This document shows positions 1-6,246 of a stretch of DNA of 8,072 bases, piece after piece. This DNA comes from JBIOJM01 sp044450785 (GTDB lineage Bacteria; Planctomycetota; Planctomycetia; Isosphaerales; Isosphaeraceae). The notes beneath the pieces are model-generated. The model ran no database searches. It saw nothing but the letters and a program-made list of their open reading frames with translations, and was not told where the DNA came from. Positions within the stretch are counted from its first letter, which is position 1. Every line of letters begins with the position of its first letter. The stretch is from contig JBIOJM010000415.1 of assembly GCA_044450785.1 (NCBI GenBank), positions 1 through 8,072 on the forward strand, given 5' to 3'. The translations under genes and the position numbers were made by a program.

Positions 1-882
1 ATCCAGAACCTTGGCCGCTGGCAGCGTTAACTCTTCCAGCTTGGCCGGAATGTTGCGCCCTAGACACGTGGTGATCGTGGTGGATGGAGCCGCCACACCC
101 AATCGTTGTGTATGGGTAATCACACTTTCCTGGAGGACATCATCGAAGGTGCTGCGTCGGCATTCAAAGAGATGCACATGCCGCAACGCCATTCGTGAGA
201 AAAACCACCGCCTGAAATTCCTGAAATAGAGGCCGTTGCAGAAACTTCGAGGCGTGATGGCCACCATCTCCCCGTTCGGACGCAACAGGTCAGCCGCCCG
301 AGCCATGAACAGCATGTAGATGTTCGTCTGACCTTGGAAAACATCCCCCATCGCGAGGGCATGAGCCGAACCGGCCCCGATCTTGAAATATGGCGGATTC
401 AAAATGGCAGCGTCAAACGGTTCCGCATCATCGTCCTCATCGAAGAACCCACGCTGTGATTGCCGCCCTCGCGTATTCAGGATGAAATCTTGGTCGTGGA
501 TGGTGTAACGCAGGTCGTGCCCGGTCGCGCCAAGGGCCTCGCGGCAATTTCGCATGTTTTCTTCGAGTAACGGGAGCAGCGTTGCGTCATCCTCGTAAAG
601 CGAGATCTCGATTTGCCGGGGAGAGCGAAGCGCAAGCACCTGCTCGCAGACCGCCGCCGCCAAAGAGCCAACCCCTGCCCCTGCATCAAGCAGCCTGAAG
701 CGGTCAGGGATTCGCGTGAACAGGCCAGCCATGAAGCTGCAGACGCTTGGAGGCGTGAAGACCTGCCCCCTCTCCTTGCGTGCATCTGCCGACGTTGCCG
801 CTTCGTGCCGCCGCTGAAGAGCCGCTGAGTAGTCTAACAAGCGGGGTGGCCTCGAGAGTTTCGCGACGTGCATTGATTTCAT
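1..882 (-). CDS. N6-adenine DNA methyltransferase, Eco57I/PstI-like (5' part only, runs off left edge)
   Basis: Reading the minus strand from ATG at 882 gives 294 codons with no stop before the window edge, so only the N-terminal part is present. Visible motifs, in the order usual for gamma-class adenine methyltransferases: GQVFTPP (residues 39-45, the motif X region near the SAM pocket), LLDAGAGVGSL (64-74, motif I, SAM binding), LYEDD (95-99, motif II acidic region), and NPPYFKIG (162-169, motif IV, catalytic NPPY that marks N6-adenine methylation). The product should methylate adenine in a short DNA site to protect it from a partner nuclease. The RKERGQVFTPP start plus NPPYFKIG resembles methyltransferases paired with BsuBI/PstI-type nucleases; this is recalled from the family, not searched. 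An AGGAA ribosome site (890-886) supports the ATG at 882; a second in-frame ATG lies at 873. The target-recognition part and any nuclease gene would lie beyond position 1. Confidence 0.88.
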   Translation of the reverse strand, partial: MKSMHVAKLSRPPRLLDYSAALQRRHEAATSADARKERGQVFTPPSVCSFMAGLFTRIPDRFRLLDAGAGVGSLAAAVCEQVLALRSPRQIEISLYEDDATLLPLLEENMRNCREALGATGHDLRYTIHDQDFILNTRGRQSQRGFFDEDDDAEPFDAAILNPPYFKIGAGSAHALAMGDVFQGQTNIYMLFMARAADLLRPNGEMVAITPRSFCNGLYFRNFRRWFFSRMALRHVHLFECRRSTFDDVLQESVITHTQRLGVAAPSTTITTCLGRNIPAKLEELTLPAAKVLD

Positions 883-1431
883 GCTTTCCTCACGGCTGTC
901 CGGCAATGATCCAACCGAATCGACCGAACGTCAACACAAATCATTCACACGAACTAACCGCTCGCCGTGGTGGCTGTTAGCAAGGAAACTCGGTTGCTCC
1001 GCTTCATGCGGGCTTCACGATCGTAGAATGTCGCCAGTTTGCTAAGTCTATCTGACGTATACATGTGCTTTGAACAGACGAAACGATCTTTTCTCGACGA
1101 TGTTCCGCGGGACGAGCGCCCCCATCCCTCATCGTTCCTCGATCACACCAAATCAGTATACTAATAGCCACGTCAACCTGACCACCCCCAACTTTTCCGT
1201 GCGTGTTTCTGACGGCCGGTTATCGTTCGGAGAAAGGGGATTCTTACCCGCTATCCGCAGACTTGGCGAGGTCCGATTGTACGCACCCAGAAATCGGGGC
1301 GACGCGGCCGAGTGGTCCCCGCACGAACCGCTCCAGACAGGTGGTCTGCTCGCGTTCGCATCAAGCAGCAGGCAGTCTGGTGTCGGGCATGCCCACCTTG
1401 AGGTCAGACGCCGGGCCGTTTGAGGGTCCAT
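883..1431. other. 549-bp intergenic stretch without a convincing gene
   Basis: It lies between the start of the methyltransferase gene and the end of the metallophosphoesterase gene, both on the minus strand. The part at about 900-1200 is visibly richer in A and T than the flanking genes, as expected for a promoter region. The part at about 1200-1430 is GC-rich and open in more than one frame on both strands, but none of those translations has a recognisable motif or good ribosome site. A 10-bp perfect palindrome, GGGCATGCCC, lies at 1385-1394, 38 nt past the phosphoesterase stop; it is not followed by a T-run on either strand, so I do not call it a terminator. No tRNA was found. Confidence 0.6.
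906..934 (-). promoter_or_regulatory. Candidate promoter of the DNA methyltransferase gene
   Basis: On the minus strand TTGACG (934-929) and GATCAT (911-906) are separated by 17 nt. The first matches the sigma70 -35 consensus at 5 of 6 bases and the second matches the -10 at 4 of 6. The -10 sits about 24 nt before the ATG at 882, which leaves a short leader holding the AGGAA ribosome site. The -10 match is modest and chance cannot be excluded. Confidence 0.35.
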
Positions 1432-2187
1432 CTACTCTTCGTCGGTGTCCGGTTCGTCGTCGGACGCGGTTGACGGCTCTCCCTCATCGAACTGGGCGGG
1501 CAGACGGCCGAGGCGCAGCACACACGTGGTGATGTCCTTGGCGCGGCGGGGCCAGGGCATGGACTCGACCCGGGCGACGGTCGTCTCGACCGGGTACTGT
1601 GCGCGCTTCAACATGATCTTGTTGTCCTCGATCACCGCGAAGGCGGCGCGGGGATCGCCGTCCCGGGGCAAGCCGACGCTGCCGGGATTGAGGACCGTCA
1701 CACCGTTCACCTGAATGTTGAACTGGAAGTGGGTGTGGCCCACGCACACGATGTCGGCATCCACGTTATGGAGCCGCTTGGACCAGGTGGTCGGGTCCTT
1801 GAGCAGGTACTCGTCCAGGGGATCCCGGGGGGTGGCGTGGACGAGCAGGAAGCGCCGGCCGGCGAGGGTGAACCGCCGCGTCACCGGCAACTGCAGCAGG
1901 TAAAGCCGCTCCTCGGGCCCCAGTGCCTCCCACATCGAGGGCCGTGAGCACTGGGTCAGGTAGCGGAACCCGGATTGCCCGGTGACCGGTATCCCCTGTG
2001 AGACGCCGTGGTCGTGGTTGCCGCGGATCGCGTAAGTCGCGTGGGTCATTGCCCAGCGGACGCAAGCGAGCGGGTCCGGCCCATAATCGACCAGATCGCC
2101 CAGGCAGAGGCAAACGTCGAACGGCTCGTCGATCGCCGCGAGGGCTGCCCAGTTCGCGTGGATGTCGGAGACGACCAAGATCCTCAT
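1432..2187 (-). CDS. Calcineurin-like metallophosphoesterase (YfcE/MJ0936-like family)
   Basis: A 251-residue protein with the full set of metal-binding motifs of the calcineurin-like phosphoesterase fold: DIH (D8, H10), GD (D31 in GDLVDYGP), GNHDH (N57, H58), a lone H117 in VHAT, and GHTH (H151, H153). The segment NPGSVGLPRDGDPRA (167-181) is typical of the small YfcE-like branch, whose members hydrolyse phosphodiesters such as 2',3'-cyclic nucleotides or model substrates using two bound metal ions; the real substrate here cannot be told. No signal peptide or membrane segment is seen, so it is probably cytoplasmic. The last 18 residues (234-251) contain ten D or E and look like a disordered acidic tail outside the catalytic domain. 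The ATG at 2187 is preceded closely by AAGGA. It is 171 nt downstream of the small TPR-like ORF and may have its own promoter, though none is clear. Confidence 0.9.
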   Translation of the reverse strand: MRILVVSDIHANWAALAAIDEPFDVCLCLGDLVDYGPDPLACVRWAMTHATYAIRGNHDHGVSQGIPVTGQSGFRYLTQCSRPSMWEALGPEERLYLLQLPVTRRFTLAGRRFLLVHATPRDPLDEYLLKDPTTWSKRLHNVDADIVCVGHTHFQFNIQVNGVTVLNPGSVGLPRDGDPRAAFAVIEDNKIMLKRAQYPVETTVARVESMPWPRRAKDITTCVLRLGRLPAQFDEGEPSTASDDEPDTDEE

Positions 2188-2228
2188 ATTTCCTTATCGC
2201 TTACGGGACCTGGAAGCGGTACAGAGTT

Positions 2229-2338
2229 TCCCGCAACGGAAGAGAGAACGCAACAGCAGCGAGGAAATACAACGAATTTTTTAAGACGCGTGCCCGAGGT
2301 TCAACACACGTTGCGGGACGTCACCGAGGTCGTGTTGA
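2229..2338. repeat. Nested inverted repeats upstream of the metallophosphoesterase
   Basis: TCCCGCAACG (2229-2238) has its exact reverse complement CGTTGCGGGA at 2309-2318, 70 nt apart. A second pair, TCAACAC (2301-2307) and GTGTTGA (2332-2338), encloses the right arm of the first, so the two stems cannot both form. CCGAGGT occurs twice, just left of and inside the second pair (2294-2300 and 2324-2330). The stretch lies between the small TPR-like ORF and the phosphoesterase start. It could be a leader that folds in alternative ways, a weak terminator, or chance in GC-rich DNA. Confidence 0.3.
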
Positions 2339-2358
2339 GCTCGGCGCGGGAGTCGCGC

Positions 2359-2568
2359 TTACTCTGGGGGCTTGGACAACAAAAATGCCAGGTTATACCG
2401 GGCCTCGGCGTTGACGGGATCGAGGGCCGGGATCTCCCGCAGAGCGTGCTCGGCGGCCTGGGGGACGGTGGGGACTTCCGGCGCCATCCCGGCTCTATCA
2501 CCAACCCAGGGGAAATCCTTCGCGGGAGGGGACTCGACGGGCGGCCGAACGCCGATCTTCGACGCCAT
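2359..2568 (-). CDS. Short ORF with a C-terminal TPR-like segment, possible gene remnant
   Basis: A 69-codon reading frame beginning 28 nt after the stop of the Uma2-family gene and in the same direction. The first 35 or so residues are proline-rich and unrecognised. Residues from about 38 on (AEHALREIPALDP then NAEARYNLAFLL) match the pattern of the end of one tetratricopeptide helix pair and the first helix of the next, a protein-binding repeat. A working TPR domain normally has three or more repeats, so a single broken one at the very end suggests a truncated remnant of a larger TPR protein. Against a real gene: no ribosome site precedes the ATG at 2568, and other frames are open here too. 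For it: the amino acid mix is protein-like, unlike the overlapping frames. Function unknown. Confidence 0.4.
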   Translation of the reverse strand: MASKIGVRPPVESPPAKDFPWVGDRAGMAPEVPTVPQAAEHALREIPALDPVNAEARYNLAFLLSKPPE

Positions 2569-2596
2569 TGATGGTTTCTGCGCAACCCAGCTCTAC

Positions 2597-3226
2597 TTAC
2601 GGAGCGTCGGCCACTGGCGTTGCCGCGCTGGTTTCGGGTATGGCCGCCGCGGGGAACATGGAAACAACGGCACAGCGGAATCCCGGCATCACGTCCTCGC
2701 CCGACAGTTCGCCGCCCGCCCGAAGCCGGCTCACCGACCCATCGCCGCGCATCACCTCGATCGCCTGAACCTCGGGATGGATGACCCAGATCAGCCGGAC
2801 TCCCGCCCGAAGATACTCCTCGACTTTCTCTTCGAGATCATAGACCACGTCAGAGGGGGAGGTCACTTCAACGGCAAGGTCGGGCGGGATCGTGACGTAA
2901 CCCTCCGACCATTGAGGCGCTTTGGGAAGACGTCCCTGGCTGATGAAAGAGAGGTCCGGGCGGCGAACTCGGCGCGGCTTCCAGGGAAAGCAACGGTAGC
3001 CGCACGATGGACCGAGAACCCAGCCTAGATCGTGCTCAACGCAGTAGCCGTCGAGTATCCGTCCCAGCGTCACCTCCACACGACTGGCAAGCAGACTCAT
3101 GGCTCGCTCCACGAGTAACCCATCGACCAGCTCATAGTGCTCCCCATCCGGCATTGCCAGCAGCTCTTCGGGGGTCCATTCCGTTTTGCCCTCGGATTCG
3201 GGCGGTTTCGCGAGGATCGTGCTCAT
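2597..3226 (-). CDS. Uma2 family (DUF820) PD-(D/E)XK nuclease-like protein
   Basis: A 209-residue protein with the Uma2 layout: WTPEELLAMPDGEHYELVDG near the N-terminus (17-36, with E32), RRPDLSF (88-94, D91), DLAVEVTSPSD (116-126, E120), then K134 and a GVRLIWVIHP strand (142-151). D91 and E120 are the expected metal-binding acids of the PD-(D/E)XK nuclease fold; as in most of the family the usual lysine right after the second acid is replaced (V121-T122), and K134 may stand in. Family members are abundant in cyanobacteria and planctomycetes; nuclease activity is predicted from the fold and their biological role is not established. About 35 residues past the core (175-209) are alanine- and proline-rich. 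ATG at 3226 is supported by GGAG (3237-3234) at 7 nt spacing. It follows asnB by 136 nt in the same direction. Confidence 0.88.
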   Translation of the reverse strand: MSTILAKPPESEGKTEWTPEELLAMPDGEHYELVDGLLVERAMSLLASRVEVTLGRILDGYCVEHDLGWVLGPSCGYRCFPWKPRRVRRPDLSFISQGRLPKAPQWSEGYVTIPPDLAVEVTSPSDVVYDLEEKVEEYLRAGVRLIWVIHPEVQAIEVMRGDGSVSRLRAGGELSGEDVMPGFRCAVVSMFPAAAIPETSAATPVADAP

Positions 3227-3239
3227 GAAGGGGCTCCGC

Positions 3240-3255
3240 GATCGGTGTGCCGATC
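3240..3255 (-). promoter_or_regulatory. Small perfect hairpin next to the ribosome site of the Uma2 gene
   Basis: On the minus strand GATCGG-CACA-CCGATC forms a 6-bp stem with a 4-nt loop, ending 2 nt before the GGAG ribosome site (3237-3234) of the Uma2-family gene. There is no T-run after it, so it is not an intrinsic terminator. It could protect the 5' end of the message, hold the ribosome site open, or serve as a binding site for a dimeric protein. Its length is within what chance can produce. Confidence 0.3.
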
Positions 3256-3362
3256 AAGTCCAGATTAATCTACCACCCTCATGGCGCCCGTGGCAGCCCA
3301 GTCCGTCGTCTTCGTGAGCGTTCTGTGAGTAGCCACGTTGTCGTCAGATCAAGGATTCACCC

Positions 3363-5237
3363 TTATGTCAGCCAGTGGTCGCACCAGAGCTGGAAGATGA
3401 GGAGTGTCCAGAGGGGCTTGCGATGGTCGCGGCGGCCCGATCGATGCTCGGCGATGCGGCGGGCGACCTCGCCGCTGTGAAAAAGCCCCTGGCGGTCCAG
3501 GCGCTCACGGCCAAGGAGCTGGTTCATCAAGGGGGCCAATGGCCCGCGCAGCCACCTGGCCACCGGGATGCCGAAGCCCTTCTTGGGACGAGTCAGGATC
3601 GACGCAGGCAGACGGCCGGCCGCCGCGCGTTTGAGCAAGCGCTTGGTCTGGTTGCGGCCGAATTTGAAAGCCGGGGGGAGTGCCTGGATGAAATCGACCA
3701 GATTCGCATCCAGGAACGGCGCCCGGACCTCGAGCCCGCAGGCCATGCTGGCCCGATCGACCTTGGTGAGGATGTCCTCGGGCAAGTACGTATCCTGATA
3801 TAGAGCCAACGACCGGGAGAGCGGGTCCGCACCCCCCCCGAGGGATTCCGCGCGGCGGAGGTGCTCGAGCTCGACGCCGATCGGATCGCCCTCGACCAGC
3901 AGCCCTGCGATCTCCGCGCCGGAGAACGAGCCCAGCCAGCGCTGGTGGGCAAGCGGAAGCGGCTCGGCCGCTCCCCGGAGGAACTGCTTCAGCTTGAAGT
4001 CGAAGCTGAAATTGCCATGATCGACCGGCAGCCGGCCGACCGCCGCGCCCGCCAGTGCCTGGGCCGGCCGGGGCAAGCGGCGGAAGAATTTGGCCGCGCG
4101 CTCGGCGGCGAAGGTCGGATATCCGGCCAGAAGCTCGTCGGCGCCGTCGCCGCCCAAGACGACCTTGACCGCGCCGCGTGCGAAGCGGCTCAAGAGGTGT
4201 GTCGGCAGGATCGACGCGTCACCGAACGGCTCGTCGAGCCAGGCGGCCACCTCGGGCAAGAGATCATACACCGTCTCGATCGAGAAGGTCTGCTCGTGAT
4301 GGTCGGTCCCCAGGTGAAGGGCGACGGCGCGGGCGTGGCCGCTCTCGTCGAAGCTGGGGTCCTGAAAGCCGATCGAAAACGTTCGCACGTTCCGCGCCGG
4401 CTCGACCTCACAAAGTGCCGCGGCAACGCTCGACGAATCGATGCCTCCGGACAAGAAAACGCCGATGGGGACGTCCGAGCGCCGATGGCGAGCCACCGCG
4501 TCGCGAAATTTTTCCCAGAACCGTTCGGCCGTGGCTTCGAAGTCGAGCGCCGCGGGACCCGGGACCGGCGAATCCCAGTACCGCCATACCCGAAACGCGC
4601 CGTTTTCCCAGCTCAGGGCATGTCCACACGGAAGCTTGCGCAGCGATCGCCAGATCGAATGAGGGGCCGGGACGTATTCATAGAAAAGGTAGCGCGCCAG
4701 GCTGGCGCGGTCGATCTCCCGGCGGATGTCGGGATGCGCCAGCACCGCCTTGGGCTCGGAGCCGAAGGCGAGGCCGCCGCCGGGCAGCTCGCCGTAATAG
4801 AGCGGCTTCTGGCCCATCCGATCCCGCGCCAGCACGAGCCGGCCCCGGCCGGCGTCCCAGATCGCCAGCGCAAACATCCCGTTGAGCCGGCGGACAAAAT
4901 CGAGTCCCTCCTCCTCGTAAAGGTGGACCAAGCTCTCGGTATCACACGCCGTGCGGTAGCGGTGGCCCTTGGATTCGAGCTCCTTCCTCAGCGTGAGCTC
5001 GTTGTACAGCTCACCGTTGTAGCTGACCCAGATCGAGCCGTCCTCGTTCGACATGGGCTGAGCGCCGCCGGAGACGTCGATGATCGAGAGCCGGCGATGC
5101 CCGAGCGCCGCCGGTCCAACGCAGTAAACACCGTCGCCATCCGGTCCACGGTGTGCCAGCGTGGCTGCCATCCGCTCGACGATCCCGCGATCGGCCGGCT
5201 GGCCGGCACGATTCACGAATCCGGCAATCCCGCACAT
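3363..5237 (-). CDS. asnB: Asparagine synthase (glutamine-hydrolysing)
   Basis: A 624-residue class II glutamine amidotransferase that makes asparagine from aspartate, ATP and glutamine in the cytoplasm. The start is fixed by MCGIAGF: after removal of Met1, Cys2 is the nucleophile that hydrolyses glutamine. Glutaminase-pocket residues are visible as RRLSIID (48-54), YNGELYN (73-79) and CDTES (98-102). The C-terminal synthetase domain has the ATP-binding loop SGGIDSS (263-269), DEPFGD (335-340) and GGDGADELLAGY (362-373). Length fits the longer bacterial AsnB/AsnO group, which also includes relatives that amidate sugars or peptides, so a role in surface polysaccharide modification is an alternative; no sugar genes are near. 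The ATG is 36 nt after the stop of the putative toxin gene, and AGGAG lies 14 nt before it, a long spacing. A run of eight G (3839-3832, near residue 467) lies in the coding frame. Confidence 0.95.
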   Translation of the reverse strand: MCGIAGFVNRAGQPADRGIVERMAATLAHRGPDGDGVYCVGPAALGHRRLSIIDVSGGAQPMSNEDGSIWVSYNGELYNELTLRKELESKGHRYRTACDTESLVHLYEEEGLDFVRRLNGMFALAIWDAGRGRLVLARDRMGQKPLYYGELPGGGLAFGSEPKAVLAHPDIRREIDRASLARYLFYEYVPAPHSIWRSLRKLPCGHALSWENGAFRVWRYWDSPVPGPAALDFEATAERFWEKFRDAVARHRRSDVPIGVFLSGGIDSSSVAAALCEVEPARNVRTFSIGFQDPSFDESGHARAVALHLGTDHHEQTFSIETVYDLLPEVAAWLDEPFGDASILPTHLLSRFARGAVKVVLGGDGADELLAGYPTFAAERAAKFFRRLPRPAQALAGAAVGRLPVDHGNFSFDFKLKQFLRGAAEPLPLAHQRWLGSFSGAEIAGLLVEGDPIGVELEHLRRAESLGGGADPLSRSLALYQDTYLPEDILTKVDRASMACGLEVRAPFLDANLVDFIQALPPAFKFGRNQTKRLLKRAAAGRLPASILTRPKKGFGIPVARWLRGPLAPLMNQLLGRERLDRQGLFHSGEVARRIAEHRSGRRDHRKPLWTLLIFQLWCDHWLT

Positions 5238-5273
5238 GCTCTACCGACTTTCTCCTGTTTACCGCCCGTTTGC

Positions 5274-5651
5274 CTATTCGATGACCCCTTGGTCGAGCAA
5301 GAACTCGATGTACTTGTAATTAATCTTCGTCGATTTGCTGACGCCATTTCGGATGCGAGCCAGGACCTCTGGAGAAAGCAGGGCTTGCATGCTCAACTGG
5401 CCTCCATCTCTCAGGGCAATCAGTTTCTCCAAGGCCGTCATTCTGGCCTCATTATAGGCGATGCAGGTTTTGTGACTGATCCTGGGATGATCGCCGACAT
5501 CGAGCAGGCACGCGTCTTCTTTGTAGTTCTCGTAGGTGGTCATACTCACGATCACGACTCGTTCGGCATCCTTTTCCGGGTCGGAGATCACCACCCACAG
5601 GTGGGCGTCGACCGATCTATCCCGAATGTAGAACGTGTCACCGGCTTTCAC
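5274..5651 (-). CDS. Unrecognised small protein paired with a Panacea-domain protein; candidate toxin
   Basis: A 125-residue protein starting with GTG at 5651, inside the last codons of the Panacea gene (GTGA overlap, 5651-5648), so the two are almost certainly translated from one message. The N-terminal half reads GDTFYI (4-9), HLWVVISDP (17-25), VVIVSMTT (32-39), then GDHPRISHKTCIAY (53-66). This alternation of strands with a Gly-Asp start recalls the small SH3-like barrel of PemK/MazF-type RNases, but I cannot match their catalytic residues with confidence. Residues 67-125 look helical and end in LLDQGVIE. No signal peptide or membrane segment. Known Panacea antitoxins neutralise a partner encoded beside them, so by position this is the likely toxin; the family, target and mechanism are not known to me. 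It might instead be a non-toxic binding partner. Confidence 0.78.
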   Translation of the reverse strand: MKAGDTFYIRDRSVDAHLWVVISDPEKDAERVVIVSMTTYENYKEDACLLDVGDHPRISHKTCIAYNEARMTALEKLIALRDGGQLSMQALLSPEVLARIRNGVSKSTKINYKYIEFLLDQGVIE

Positions 5652-6202
5652 GGCTCAGGTCCGAAGACGTCGTCAAAGACTTGCCTGGCTGCCTCGTCAC
5701 GCTCAACAGCGGGAATCATTTCCGGTTTGCCTTGGGCCTCGAGGACGTCCTGCCAGGGGATCGGGACCGAAGTTCTTTCCGGCGAGTAGTGACTGACCCA
5801 CTCCTTGAATTCGTGCGTCCGCTCCGAGAGTTCCCAGTCGTCAATATCGCGATACCTCTCGGTAACTTCGGTCAGCTTGCTCACAATGCCCTTGGACAAG
5901 TCGCCCCGGCCGGGATCCGCGACCAGTTTGACGGCATAGCCCTCATTGTGGATATAGTCATCCCATACGCCGGCCTTCGACCCGTTACCCTTGATGAGGT
6001 CGTAAACGTTGGACAGGACGGGCCCGTACTTCATCGCGTGAACGCGGTCACCGGTGATCGACTCGCCCGTGCCGGCGAGCCACTCACGATCGGCGATGTA
6101 CAACAGCTTGAGCAGGCGAAGATAACCCATTCGCTTGCCATCGAGCCGTAGAAGGTAGGCGCTGGCCTGCAAAGTCCGCTCGAAGTTGAAACGTAGGTTC
6201 AT
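5648..6202 (-). CDS. Panacea-domain (SocA/GepA-like, DUF4065) protein, probable antitoxin
   Basis: A 184-residue protein with the core Panacea signatures: LRLLKLLYIADREWL (28-42), then TGDRVHAMKYGPVLSNVYDLI (50-70), and ELSERTHEFKEW further on, matching the family's typical LS..TH....W ending. In Caulobacter the family member SocA delivers its toxin SocB to ClpXP for degradation, and the domain has been described as an antitoxin that neutralises many unrelated toxin types. Here it is the first gene of a two-gene unit, overlapping the start of the next gene by 4 nt, the usual antitoxin-first order. The ATG at 6202 is the first in frame after an upstream stop; AAAGGA (6210-6205) lies only 2 nt before it, an unusually tight spacing. 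A strong promoter match lies at 6275-6247, giving a leader of about 38 nt. I see no separate DNA-binding domain at either end. Confidence 0.9.
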   Translation of the reverse strand: MNLRFNFERTLQASAYLLRLDGKRMGYLRLLKLLYIADREWLAGTGESITGDRVHAMKYGPVLSNVYDLIKGNGSKAGVWDDYIHNEGYAVKLVADPGRGDLSKGIVSKLTEVTERYRDIDDWELSERTHEFKEWVSHYSPERTSVPIPWQDVLEAQGKPEMIPAVERDEAARQVFDDVFGPEP

Positions 6203-6246
6203 GATCCTTTCGCACCATCTTACTCTAGAGCGATTTATCAGCCCTA

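Noticed and set aside
477..785. 102-codon minus-strand frame within the methyltransferase gene
   Set aside because: It is out of frame with the continuous reading that carries GQVFTPP, DAGAGVGSL and NPPY, so it is a shadow.
1304..1316. tRNA-like D-arm string (GCGGCCGAGTGGT) recalling serine/leucine tRNAs
   Set aside because: No matching acceptor stem, anticodon arm or T-arm GTTCGA-type motif at the right distance.
1070..1431. Open frames on both strands (plus 1070-1423; minus 1431-1153, whose ATG abuts the phosphoesterase stop codon)
   Set aside because: The TAG-ATG junction is suggestive of coupling, but there is no ribosome site, no motif, and opposing frames are equally open; composition does not look like a conserved protein.
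2008..2571. 187-codon plus-strand frame across the metallophosphoesterase start and the TPR-like ORF
   Set aside because: It overlaps the N-terminal catalytic motifs of the phosphoesterase on the other strand and its translation is glycine/arginine-rich without motifs.
2301..2585. 94-codon minus-strand frame starting with TTG, overlapping the TPR-like ORF
   Set aside because: Translation is a serine/arginine/proline-rich shadow; the overlapping frame has the more protein-like sequence.
3861..5789. 642-codon open frame on the plus strand opposite asnB and the candidate toxin gene
   Set aside because: It lies antisense to a gene with unmistakable AsnB motifs, its translation has no recognisable domain, and it continues across two separate genes. 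It is a by-product of high GC codon use.
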